Assembly (NCBI GenBank): GCA_017615275.1 | Contig: JAGAAO010000066.1 | Location: 1-64,000, forward strand | Origin: Butyrivibrio sp. | GTDB taxonomy: Bacteria; Bacillota; Clostridia; Lachnospirales; Lachnospiraceae | Length of the DNA stretch: 64,000 nt | Direction of reading: 5' to 3' | Shown: positions 1 to 7,460 of the stretch, piece by piece | How positions within the stretch are numbered: position 1 is the first letter of the stretch | Layout of the letters: the number at the start of each line of letters is the position of its first letter | The notes under the pieces: model-generated | What the model saw: only the letters and a program-made list of their open reading frames with translations | Database searches by the model: none | What the model was told of the DNA's origin: nothing | Translations under genes and position numbers: made by a program

Positions 1-51
1 CTTTGGTAGGGGACTTCCTTTCGGAATCTTCCTTTCTACAGACTGATTGAC

Positions 52-80
52 AGTATATCAATCAATCCAGCGACAATCAA
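52..80 (-). promoter_or_regulatory. Candidate sigma-A promoter firing out of the window's left edge
   Basis: On the minus strand a TTGATT -35 box (75-80) is followed after 17 bases by TATACT (52-57). A purine-rich AAAGGAAG stretch lies further downstream, near 25-40. The site follows the stop of the LXG-like gene at 97 and would serve a gene beyond position 1. It is sequence match only. Confidence 0.4.
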
Positions 81-96
81 AGGTATTAGTTAAAGG

Positions 97-624
97 TCAT
101 GCAGAGAGGGTGCTAACATTATTGATGCATTTTTCAAAATGTCCGCCGTGACCGCAGAGTTCATCATGCGCATATCTTACCGCATTGAAAATTACAGGAT
201 AGAAATCAGCATACTCTCCAAACTCGTTTGCTACTTCTCTTGTAACGCACTCGATCTCATAACCGACATCACTGATTCCATCACCAAATCTTCTGAATAT
301 CTTATCAAGATCTAAAAGTACATCCGTATCGGTCCTTGCTTTAGGCGAAGGATCAACCATTTCCTTGAAAACTTCATAAGTATTGGCACATCTTTTATAT
401 AGTTCGCTTTGGATCTCAAGATTTACATCATGGAGCTTTTTCATCTGTCCTTTGTCTATAAACTCCTTTGATGCATCTGCCGCTCTTCCTATGTATGTTT
501 CATTGCGATAATATCTTCCAAATCCAAACTCGAGTGTTCTTGCTCTGTCCCTGTACTGATCGAGATCAGCGCCAAGATCTTCTATTGCCGCATATACTCT
601 TTCCGCATCATATCTTTTCCCCAT
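97..624 (-). CDS. LXG/WXG-like small helical protein, type VII secretion associated
   Basis: A 175-residue protein predicted to be almost entirely helical. Residues 45-57 (YIGRAADASKEFI) resemble the 'W/Y-x-G-x-A-A-x-x-x-K' turn of WXG100 and LXG secretion domains. It has no signal peptide and no membrane segment. It is the third gene of a unit with a WXG100-like protein and a coiled-coil protein, an arrangement known for LXG toxin loci of Firmicutes (YwqH/YwqI/YwqJ or Lap1/Lap2/LXG type). It stops after the helical domain, so there is no toxin domain. It could be a carrier or chaperone, or an LXG remnant. The ATG at 624 lies 3 bases after the preceding stop, with GGGG 11 bases upstream. The family call is by eye. 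Confidence 0.5.
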   Translation of the reverse strand: MGKRYDAERVYAAIEDLGADLDQYRDRARTLEFGFGRYYRNETYIGRAADASKEFIDKGQMKKLHDVNLEIQSELYKRCANTYEVFKEMVDPSPKARTDTDVLLDLDKIFRRFGDGISDVGYEIECVTREVANEFGEYADFYPVIFNAVRYAHDELCGHGGHFEKCINNVSTLSA

Positions 625-627
625 TTA

Positions 628-1023
628 TTACATAACCCCGTTACTGTCTACTTCTGAAAGTGCGCTAAGCTCATCCTCCAGACTGTCTATCTCTCTTTCA
701 CATTCTTCTATAAGCTCATAAAGTTTTTCAATTGCTCTTTGGATGGCATTTAAAAACTCTGCCAGCTCCTTCTGCGCAATCTCTATCTTACTTACGATAT
801 CCTTCCTAATGTCTTCTGCATCAGATTCAAGGTTTCCTCTGAAAGTTTCGGAAACCGTCATATCAAAAGCCTTCTCAGGTTCGTAGAAATCTTTATTTAC
901 TTTATCCTTTCTTTCCTTCAGATAATCACGTTTTTCCTCAAGCTTTGCTATCTTATTACGGTATTCTTCGATCTTGCGCTCGAGGTGATGTATCCTTGAA
1001 AGTATGTCACCTCTTTCGCTCAA
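628..1023 (-). CDS. Coiled-coil protein, YwqH/DUF5082-like partner of an LXG system
   Basis: A 131-residue, highly charged protein. It has a long N-terminal coiled coil (about residues 8-45), a middle segment around FRGNLESDAEDI, and a second coiled coil (about 70-125). The layout matches the small DUF5082 (YwqH-like) proteins encoded beside LXG effectors, which are thought to act as co-secreted or targeting partners. It has no signal peptide. The start is TTG at 1021-1023, supported by GGAGG 8 bases upstream. It overlaps the WXG100-like gene by 17 bases, which suggests translational coupling. The assignment rests on size, helicity and gene order and was not checked against a profile. Confidence 0.55.
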   Translation of the reverse strand: MSERGDILSRIHHLERKIEEYRNKIAKLEEKRDYLKERKDKVNKDFYEPEKAFDMTVSETFRGNLESDAEDIRKDIVSKIEIAQKELAEFLNAIQRAIEKLYELIEECEREIDSLEDELSALSEVDSNGVM

Positions 1024-1339
1024 TCTTCATACCTCCCGAACTTGAAGCCGTATCTACACTAAGGCTTTCACTGACTTCTTTATCAACAGCGATCATGCTG
1101 TCTCTTAAAGTAAGAAGCGCTCTTGGGAGCGCTCCTGAAGCTTCTTTCCTGTATAGATCCGCAGTCTTGTTTATACTTTTAATAAGTTTTATTATCTCCT
1201 GTCCGGCATCGGTACCTTCCCAGGCGCTCATACTGTTTAAAGCTCTGTCAGGAAGTACGCAATCGGATGCCGCACCTCTTATCTCATCAACTATCTCTGT
1301 GAACACGTTTGTGTCCATGAAGACTTTATTTTCTGCCAT
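1007..1339 (-). CDS. WXG100-like (ESAT-6/DUF5344-type) protein
   Basis: A 110-residue helical protein with a W-E-G turn in 'MSAWEGTDAG' (about residues 37-46). It falls between two predicted helices, where the WXG motif of ESAT-6-type substrates of Firmicute type VII secretion sits. Size and lack of signal peptide fit the family. The basic tail (KIERKR) overlaps the next gene. The ATG at 1339 has AAGGAG 5 bases upstream. It is the first gene of a three-gene unit with its own promoter and is separated from the glycan locus by a terminator. No EssC or other secretion machinery gene is visible in the window. Confidence 0.65.
   Translation of the reverse strand: MAENKVFMDTNVFTEIVDEIRGAASDCVLPDRALNSMSAWEGTDAGQEIIKLIKSINKTADLYRKEASGALPRALLTLRDSMIAVDKEVSESLSVDTASSSGGMKIERKR
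1032..1036 (-). promoter_or_regulatory. Ribosome-binding site that fixes a TTG start
   Basis: GGAGG on the minus strand lies 8 bases before the TTG at 1021-1023. It sits inside the end of the WXG100-like gene and is the reason for choosing this non-ATG start. Confidence 0.6.
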
Positions 1340-1391
1340 GTTGCTCCTTGTTGTTTACTATAAAAAAACATTTATTTAATAATTTAGTAAC

Positions 1392-1421
1392 ATTTTATCA
1401 CTCCAAGATATGATTTATCAA
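1392..1421 (-). promoter_or_regulatory. Promoter of the WXG100/LXG-like unit
   Basis: On the minus strand TTGATA (1416-1421) and TAAAAT (1392-1397) are separated by 18 bases; each matches the sigma-A consensus at 5 of 6 positions. The site lies just after the terminator at 1433-1466 and about 50 bases before the WXG100-like start codon, so the secretion-type genes appear to be transcribed separately from the glycan locus. Confidence 0.6.
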
Positions 1422-1432
1422 GAATGTTGATC

Positions 1433-1466
1433 AAAAAAAACGCTGACAGTATCTAAACTGCCAACG
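1433..1466 (-). terminator. Rho-independent terminator ending the glycan operon
   Basis: In the minus-strand transcript a 10-pair stem (CGTTGGCAGT with ACTGTCAGCG, two G-U pairs) encloses a six-base loop and runs directly into eight U residues. It lies 26 bases after the stop of the 49-residue ORF and marks the end of the long transcription unit coming from the right. Confidence 0.9.
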
Positions 1467-1492
1467 CATCAGTGCTCTTTATTAGCCATCTA

Positions 1493-1642
1493 TTATTTGC
1501 TACAAACCTTTGCAAGTCTGTCCCACATTTCTTCCTCAGAAATAACTCTACCATTTTCCATATCATCAATGGCTTCATCGAACATATAAAAAAGAGTATC
1601 AATATTATTAACTGTATCAAAAGATATACCATTTTGTGTCAT
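1493..1642 (-). CDS. 49-residue antitoxin-like small ORF
   Basis: A short reading frame of 49 codons. The ATG at 1640-1642 is preceded by AGAAGG at 7 bases and lies 13 bases after the GH105-like stop. The protein starts MTQNGISF. Its second half (AIDDMENGRVISEEEMWDRL) resembles the C-terminal tail of PHD/RelB-type antitoxins, in which 'a..di.nGrvis.eel...l' wraps the toxin. No DNA-binding half and no adjacent toxin gene is present. It could be an orphan or truncated antitoxin, or an unrelated last cistron of the operon. The good ribosome site, position just before the terminator and protein-like composition argue against a chance frame. Confidence 0.5.
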   Translation of the reverse strand: MTQNGISFDTVNNIDTLFYMFDEAIDDMENGRVISEEEMWDRLAKVCSK

Positions 1643-1655
1643 AATAACGCCTTCT

Positions 1656-2765
1656 TCATTTATTTGCCATTTTAATCATGGAAAGCGCCGCAAGCACAGC
1701 GCCCTGTCCCCACGGATAGCTGCCATAGGTCTGGTAGTGAACTGCGAAATCATCACAGGAACTTAGGGCGTCCTGAACATCGCCGTTCTTTATATGTTCA
1801 GACATGCATGCTGCTGCTTTATCAAGTGCATCTTTCACAGAGGAAGCCTGAAGTACTCCCTTCTGCGCTCCAACCGCAAGCGAATATGCGATCATTCCCG
1901 TCGCGGACATATCGATATGTCCGTCAACAGCCTGTAATTGCCAGCTCCAGCCGCCGTCTTTTCTTTGGTACTTGAGTGCCGCCTCACACAACTTCTTAAA
2001 TTCAGCTAAGTTCTTTTCATCGGGGTTACCGTAAGCTGCATTTGCACACGCACCCATTATAAGCCATCCGAACGCTCTGCCCCAGCTCAAAATACCCTTT
2101 TTGTCCGAAAGGTATCCCGCAGCCTGCTCTGACTTCTTTAATTCGTAGCCGTGATACGGCAATCCGCTGTCCTTATCCATTCCGAATTTATAGAAAAGGC
2201 CAAGCTGCTCACCTCCGTCAAGAAGAGGTGACTTATCACATATCGACATAAACATGGCGACCTGTCCTATCCCGTCAGCAAAAATATTTCCTCCTCTGCC
2301 CGGATTATAAATAACAGCGCCCTCAGGATCTCTTTTTGTTCCCTTTATATAAAGCTCAACTGCATCAATTGCATTTTTATATTTTTCTTTTCCGGTTCTT
2401 TTATACAGCTTTATAAGAGAAAAGCCGGCGAGGGTATCATCTACATAACTTACCTTCCCGCCGGTCTTTTTTTGCCACAGATCAACATGCTCCTCCAAAG
2501 AAGCTTCTATCTCGTCTTTCAATATCTGACTGTCTTCACATTCATCAAGGTACTCCAATGCTGAAACAAGTCCAAGCATGAGCATTCCCGCATGCCAAAA
2601 GAAAGGATCTTTTGTCCTTACGCTTCTACCCATCGCCTTTTTTACGCAATCTTTAAGAGCCTGCCCTAAAGAAACATTCATAATGCCATCAAGCTGCTTA
2701 ATTGTATTGCGAACAAGCACCTCGTATTCAGAAGATACTGCTTTTTTCTTAATTTGCTCCTGCAT
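1656..2765 (-). CDS. GH88/GH105-like unsaturated uronyl hydrolase
   Basis: A 369-residue (alpha/alpha)6-barrel protein resembling YteR/YesR-type unsaturated rhamnogalacturonyl hydrolases. Family-like landmarks are VDDTLAG (about 108-114), FADGIGQ (162-168, D164), SWGRAFGW (227-234) and YPWGQGAVLAAL near the C-terminus. Two Asp residues (about 109/110 and 164) sit where GH88/105 enzymes carry the residues that hydrate the unsaturated uronic ring. There is no signal peptide, so it should act in the cytoplasm. It overlaps the upstream flippase gene by 17 bases and is the last large gene of the unit. A hydrolase in a biosynthetic operon may process or recycle a uronic-acid glycan; this is inference, since the substrate is not visible. 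Confidence 0.75.
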   Translation of the reverse strand: MQEQIKKKAVSSEYEVLVRNTIKQLDGIMNVSLGQALKDCVKKAMGRSVRTKDPFFWHAGMLMLGLVSALEYLDECEDSQILKDEIEASLEEHVDLWQKKTGGKVSYVDDTLAGFSLIKLYKRTGKEKYKNAIDAVELYIKGTKRDPEGAVIYNPGRGGNIFADGIGQVAMFMSICDKSPLLDGGEQLGLFYKFGMDKDSGLPYHGYELKKSEQAAGYLSDKKGILSWGRAFGWLIMGACANAAYGNPDEKNLAEFKKLCEAALKYQRKDGGWSWQLQAVDGHIDMSATGMIAYSLAVGAQKGVLQASSVKDALDKAAACMSEHIKNGDVQDALSSCDDFAVHYQTYGSYPWGQGAVLAALSMIKMANK

Positions 2766-4305
2766 TCTTACCTCTTCTTAATCTGGCTAAAATATATCTA
2801 AATTCCTCTGTTCTTCCGTATATAAGAAGATATACACCGTTAAATACAACGGTGATGATAACTACCATAATAATAAAGCCCGGTAAGGTGGTTTCCGGCA
2901 TAACATACTGCTTAATTCCCCGACATGCGATAAGCACAGCACAAAAAGTCAAAAGATGCTTAAACAGATCAACAAAATAACCGGCCGCACTTCTGTCAAA
3001 ACAGGCCCTGTATATGATTATAGGCTTTGTAATATTGGCAATAAGTCCTGAAACAACCGTGCCAATATAAATTCCTATGATACCTAATCTTGTATTAACA
3101 AGCCAAATTGATAGAATCAAATTCACCACGCCCTGAATGATGGCAAGGTATTTATCCTGCTCAAATACACCCGCTGCGGTTTTATAATTACTAAGGACAA
3201 TTCTCTCACCCTTAAAATAGTAATCTATAATAATCAAATAAACAGCCCAGGGCTCCAGCACCCACCCCTTCGAATCCTTTCCAGCTAATTGAACAAACAA
3301 ATCTACGAATGAATTCATTAAAAGCAGAAATCCCACAGCAGAAAAGCCGTATATCCAGGATGCCAGAAATTTATATGTCTTAAATGTACTGTACTGCTTT
3401 TCCTTAGTATCTGTAGCTATCAGATTACCAAAGCCGGAAATTGCAGAATTAAAGATAATATTCGCAAAGTTGGAAACCGTGTTTATTACCATGTTGTAGT
3501 TTGAAACCGCACCTTGAACACCCATTCCCAATACTTTTCCTATGATCATGGCGTCAGTCTGAAGCCTTGCACTGTCACCGATTTTATGTAAAGCAAGAGC
3601 CTTGGTCTTGTTCCAGACTGTATCTGTTTCTTCCTTTGACAACGGCTCTATATTTTTTTCCTTAAGAATGGGATACATCCTGTCCAGATATATCGAAACA
3701 ATTATCTTCTGCAGAAGCTGTACTACCGCATCCGCAATCAGAAACATCAAGAAATTCTTGGTAACAGCAAGAACCGCTATCTGAACTGTCACAGAAACAA
3801 TCTTGGTGATGGTTATAACATTGTTCTGTATATAGTTTTTTTGCTCAGCAATCGCGATACTGTATTTATATGCCACAAAATATGAGCTGACAGTATTAAA
3901 AAGAAATATCAGGTAAAAAATAGTAAGATCGGTGTATGTGAGCGTATCAATAGCCGGCTCTTCTATCAAATACCTGATAAACGGAGCCAATATTAGTCCG
4001 ACTATACATACGATACATCCGATATAACTATAAGTCTTCCTATACATCTGCATATAGGACTTGATTTTCTCTTTATCTCCTCTGGCAACAGGGCCATAAA
4101 GACTATAAGTAAGTGCAGTACCTATTCCCAGCTCCGCCATATTCAGAATGGACAAAACGCTGGTATAATAGCCGTTTACTCCAAGATACTCCTGATCCAG
4201 ATAACGAATAAACAAATGCTGCAAAACAAATGACATTAACGCCGTCATGATCTGGCCCAAATATCCGAATATGATATTTTTCTTTGCTGCCTGAACTCTT
4301 CCCAT
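2749..4305 (-). CDS. Wzx-type oligosaccharide flippase
   Basis: A 518-residue polytopic protein with about 12-14 hydrophobic helices in the pattern of the polysaccharide transporter (PST/MOP) family. The N-terminus (MGRVQAAKKNIIFGYLGQI) is the typical amphipathic lead into the first helix. The family flips undecaprenyl-pyrophosphate-linked repeat units across the membrane. It is the only MOP-type flippase in the window and sits beside pyruvyl-, fucosyl- and GT2 transferases. Its ATG shares one base with the upstream stop (TAATG), a coupled junction. Which of the two predicted glycans it exports cannot be told from sequence. Confidence 0.85.
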   Translation of the reverse strand: MGRVQAAKKNIIFGYLGQIMTALMSFVLQHLFIRYLDQEYLGVNGYYTSVLSILNMAELGIGTALTYSLYGPVARGDKEKIKSYMQMYRKTYSYIGCIVCIVGLILAPFIRYLIEEPAIDTLTYTDLTIFYLIFLFNTVSSYFVAYKYSIAIAEQKNYIQNNVITITKIVSVTVQIAVLAVTKNFLMFLIADAVVQLLQKIIVSIYLDRMYPILKEKNIEPLSKEETDTVWNKTKALALHKIGDSARLQTDAMIIGKVLGMGVQGAVSNYNMVINTVSNFANIIFNSAISGFGNLIATDTKEKQYSTFKTYKFLASWIYGFSAVGFLLLMNSFVDLFVQLAGKDSKGWVLEPWAVYLIIIDYYFKGERIVLSNYKTAAGVFEQDKYLAIIQGVVNLILSIWLVNTRLGIIGIYIGTVVSGLIANITKPIIIYRACFDRSAAGYFVDLFKHLLTFCAVLIACRGIKQYVMPETTLPGFIIMVVIITVVFNGVYLLIYGRTEEFRYILARLRRGKNAGAN

Positions 4306-5234
4306 TAAACGATGTTTCCTTTATTGTCCATGAGAATCCAGCCCTTCCAGTAGTCGTGCATGATATCTGCATCAACCGGCTGATTATTTCTCATCTTAAA
4401 CGTTCTGATTATCTCGCAATCTTTTCTCTTATTGAGCCTCGCGCCCCAGAAACTGAATGTAGAATTGGCACAGATATTGCCGTTGCAGTGACTCATAAGC
4501 ATGAGATCCTGAACGCTGTCCTTGCCGTTGTTCCACTCAACAATAGTGTATCTGTCAGCATCGCTGTAATGCTCTCTCGCATAATCGTGATCACTGGTAA
4601 AGATATAAAAATGCGTCTCGGGATCTTTCTTTAAAAAGTAATCCATTGCACTCTTGTAATACTCATCAGATGCAATATTACCAAGCACCTGCACATTGGC
4701 TGGATCGAGATAATCCCCTCTTCTTATATGTACACTGACAGAAGGAACACTCTCCATCTTGCTGCAAATGATCCTGTTTCTGTTTGCAAGATCGGGATCC
4801 CTGTGGGGAGGGAAAACAAACAGCTCCCTTAATTCATCCATAATATCTGCATAGTATTTCTGGCATGCAAAATAACCCGTAATATATTTGTCGTCAAAAT
4901 CAAATATTTCGGGATGATACATTTCGGTCTCAACAAAAACTTTTGGATTGTCCGATGTACTGAAACCAAGAGATTTGGATATTTTTCCCATAACTGAAGC
5001 AAGTGGGTTCTGCTTTAAAAATCTTTCCCTCTCTTCATCTGTACACACTTCAAAGGGCAGATTCTTAAAAAGAGGAAGTTCAAACTCCCTTGGCGCCAGC
5101 ATTTTCTTCTGTACTTCATCACTGAACCAAGAAATATCCAATTTAACTTCTTTTCCGAGACTCAGGAGTTTCCTATATAGTGCATATTGCTGCATCTGGT
5201 TTCCCAGACCGCCTGCAATTCGGATTATGATCAT
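4305..5234 (-). CDS. GT11 alpha-1,2-fucosyltransferase
   Basis: A 309-residue cytoplasmic glycosyltransferase. The N-terminus MIIIRIAGGLGNQMQQYA is the 'GGLGNQ' signature of GT11, and HIRRGDY (about 169-175) is the GDP-binding HxRRxDY motif of alpha-1,2-fucosyltransferases. A later NSTFSFWGARL segment matches the third conserved block. It should transfer fucose, or a similar GDP-sugar, to a lipid-linked intermediate. The start is the ATG at 5234, with AGGAGG 6 bases upstream; a TTG 15 bases earlier is possible but lacks such a site. GDP-fucose synthesis genes are not in the window. Confidence 0.85.
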   Translation of the reverse strand: MIIIRIAGGLGNQMQQYALYRKLLSLGKEVKLDISWFSDEVQKKMLAPREFELPLFKNLPFEVCTDEERERFLKQNPLASVMGKISKSLGFSTSDNPKVFVETEMYHPEIFDFDDKYITGYFACQKYYADIMDELRELFVFPPHRDPDLANRNRIICSKMESVPSVSVHIRRGDYLDPANVQVLGNIASDEYYKSAMDYFLKKDPETHFYIFTSDHDYAREHYSDADRYTIVEWNNGKDSVQDLMLMSHCNGNICANSTFSFWGARLNKRKDCEIIRTFKMRNNQPVDADIMHDYWKGWILMDNKGNIV

Positions 5235-5240
5235 TGTGCT

Positions 5241-5246
5241 CCTCCT
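5241..5246 (-). promoter_or_regulatory. Ribosome-binding site setting the fucosyltransferase start
   Basis: AGGAGG on the minus strand, immediately after the upstream stop codon and 6 bases from the ATG at 5232-5234. It decides for this ATG over the in-frame TTG at 5247-5249. Confidence 0.7.
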
Positions 5247-6439
5247 CAAACCTCTGTTTCTGTATTTTGCTTTTTCATAATACGCATATAAGCGTCCACA
5301 AGTGCATTTTCGCTTTCAAGCTTCTGAACCGGAAGCACATAATCTTTGTATGTTCCGAACAGATCTTTTGCTATTCCCTTGCTCTTTACCGAATAACCTA
5401 TTACAAGAGTGGGAACGTTGCTGCTGTATGCCGCAATAGTGCTGTGGGTTCTTGCTCCTACAAAGAAGCTGCACTTTGAGATATACCCCTTAAGTTTCTC
5501 AGCAGGCATATCATCCAGCATTACAACTCTTCCTGTGTACTTATGTATCTCGTAAAGCTCTTTAAGAGGCTTTCTATCATCACTGTTATTCCACACAACA
5601 TGAGGAATAAGTGCAATATTCTGATGGGTGTTTCTTAAAATAAACTCTATGAAATTACTGTAGTTTTTCATTGTAATACCGGGAGTCTTTTCAAGCGCCT
5701 GTACCATAGGGCTTAAATTGATACCGACAGTATTACCCGGAAGAAAACCATTGATCCCTGGCACATCTGCCGTTTCAAGCAAAAATGCCGGATCCTTCCT
5801 AAGCATAAGTTTACCCTTACTAAATCCGGCATCCAGAAGTGCCTCATAAGTAATGGTCTCTCTCGCATATATAACATCGTAAGCCTTAAGGTCTGCCAAA
5901 AGCTTCTTTTCCTTTAAGGAAGAGGGCTCAATGGAACATCCCCAAAGCATGGTTTCAAAACCTTTTTTAATAAATACTTTGTGTGCCAAAATAAGATCGG
6001 GAACAAGACTTTTATAGCAGTAGTTATCACCGCCTATAGAGATTGCAAGAGGTCTTTCGTCCTTTTTCTTCCCATATTTTCCAGCAACCTTCCCATATTC
6101 CGCAAAAGCATCCTTAAATCTGTATCTAAGGAAAGACTGCTTATCCCTTGTGATCATTCTCCATAGATAGTAGATCACATGGGTAAAAAAATGTCTCTCG
6201 ATGTGTCTCTCTTCAATAATAGTGCAAAATCCCTTCTTTTCAAGTGCACCAAGTGAATATTTTCTGTCTTCTTCGCTGCTGTTTGTAATGATTATAAGAG
6301 GAAGATCCTTATCCGCCCCTGATTTTTCTCTGTGTTCGGCAATGAGTTTAACGGTTGTATTTGCTATAGCCTCACAGCCGTGATTTCCGGAACCTGCGTG
6401 CATATATAAAATTACCGGTCTGTTAAAATCAATACTCAT
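5246..6439 (-). CDS. Polysaccharide pyruvyl transferase family protein
   Basis: A 397-residue protein of the PF04230 family (CsaB/WcaK-like). The N-terminal block has MHAGSGNHGCEAIA, the Gly-rich opening of the family. SIGGDNYCY follows in the middle, and FVGARTHSTIAAYSSNVP near residue 340 is the conserved C-terminal GxRxH-x(n)-A block. These enzymes transfer pyruvate from phosphoenolpyruvate to form ketals; some members act as other transferases. No signal peptide. The start is the ATG at 6439 with AGGTGA upstream; the earlier ATG at 6466 lies inside the preceding gene. It follows a GT2 gene in the same unit. Assignment to a particular sugar is not possible from sequence. Confidence 0.85.
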   Translation of the reverse strand: MSIDFNRPVILYMHAGSGNHGCEAIANTTVKLIAEHREKSGADKDLPLIIITNSSEEDRKYSLGALEKKGFCTIIEERHIERHFFTHVIYYLWRMITRDKQSFLRYRFKDAFAEYGKVAGKYGKKKDERPLAISIGGDNYCYKSLVPDLILAHKVFIKKGFETMLWGCSIEPSSLKEKKLLADLKAYDVIYARETITYEALLDAGFSKGKLMLRKDPAFLLETADVPGINGFLPGNTVGINLSPMVQALEKTPGITMKNYSNFIEFILRNTHQNIALIPHVVWNNSDDRKPLKELYEIHKYTGRVVMLDDMPAEKLKGYISKCSFFVGARTHSTIAAYSSNVPTLVIGYSVKSKGIAKDLFGTYKDYVLPVQKLESENALVDAYMRIMKKQNTETEV

Positions 6440-6443
6440 ATTC

Positions 6444-7457
6444 TCACCTGTCCTTATATTTTGCATATTGGTTTAAGTAAAGCGTAGGACTAATATTAAA
6501 TAAAAGAACTTTAACCTTATGACCAAAGGATAATCCCGCAAATGCTCCCTTTGTTTTCAGTGCATGTTTTATTCTGTCTCCCGCTGAAAAAACCGCTTCA
6601 CGCGCAAGGTCGTTATCTTTATCGCCCTCGGGTATAACAGCCACCTTACCGATAACAAGCAGCGCCGTAAGTATCTGAGAAACCGCAAGCTTAACAAATG
6701 CATAAGCCGAAAGATTCTCACGGACCTCACTCAGTTTCTCCTCAGCAAGCTTCCAACATGTAAGTTCATCAATATAACTTGCTTTAAAAGCCGACTTCAT
6801 TGCTCCGTTCTCGTTATCCGTGTATCTGTAATCGCCGGAATCTACGGGAACAACCTTTATACCTCTCTCCCTGTCTTCGGCAATTGCAACATCGAGTAAA
6901 AAAAGCAGATCCTCACCTATAGTAAGCCCTTCTTTAAAGTGTATGTGCTTCTCGGAAAGCATTTCTCTCAAAAAAAGCTTCCCCCACACATGGGTATTAC
7001 TTTCAAGAATATGATTTTCAATGTACTGATATCCGCTTAAACTCTGCGGTGTATTATTATAATCGGAACCGTCGATAAGTACAATATCATTATCTGCATA
7101 TTTTAACATATTTCCGGTACAATTTTCCGATATTGTGTCATCCGAATCTACAAAACATATATATTTTCCCTTAGCCATCTCAAGACCTATGTTCCGTGCT
7201 CCCGAGACACCTCTGTTCTTTATATGTTTGACTTTTATCTTATCCTGCCCATACTCTGCGGCAAGCTCATCCGCAATTTTGGGGCTCCCATCCTTCGAGC
7301 CGTCATCGACAAGAATGATCTCAAAATTATCATCATCGATATTTTTTTGTGTAACGCAAGACAAGACACACTCTCTGAGCGTGTCCTCTGCCTGATAAAA
7401 CGGAATTATTATGCTGACGATCTTTTCTGTATTATTTCCGATATCCATAATACTCAC
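6444..7457 (-). CDS. GT2 family glycosyltransferase
   Basis: A 337-residue GT-A fold transferase. VSIIIPFYQAEDTL opens the nucleotide-binding domain, IILVDDGSKDGS holds the first conserved Asp pair, NRGVSGARNIGL follows, and FVDSDDTI carries the DxD-type metal site. The C-terminal third is helical and not membrane spanning. It adds one sugar from a nucleotide donor to a lipid-linked acceptor; donor unknown. The start is GTG at 7457 or ATG at 7448; neither has a strong ribosome site. It begins 3 bases after the upstream membrane-protein gene ends, so it is probably coupled. Confidence 0.85.
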   Translation of the reverse strand: MSIMDIGNNTEKIVSIIIPFYQAEDTLRECVLSCVTQKNIDDDNFEIILVDDGSKDGSPKIADELAAEYGQDKIKVKHIKNRGVSGARNIGLEMAKGKYICFVDSDDTISENCTGNMLKYADNDIVLIDGSDYNNTPQSLSGYQYIENHILESNTHVWGKLFLREMLSEKHIHFKEGLTIGEDLLFLLDVAIAEDRERGIKVVPVDSGDYRYTDNENGAMKSAFKASYIDELTCWKLAEEKLSEVRENLSAYAFVKLAVSQILTALLVIGKVAVIPEGDKDNDLAREAVFSAGDRIKHALKTKGAFAGLSFGHKVKVLLFNISPTLYLNQYAKYKDR

Positions 7458-7460
7458 TCA

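Noticed and set aside
945..1379. Plus-strand open frame of 144 codons over the WXG100-like genes
   Set aside because: It lies opposite two minus-strand genes with good ribosome sites, and its product has no recognisable pattern; it is a shadow frame.
4103..4375. Second minus-strand frame of 90 codons overlapping the flippase and fucosyltransferase
   Set aside because: It overlaps both well-supported genes in another frame and has no ribosome site of its own.
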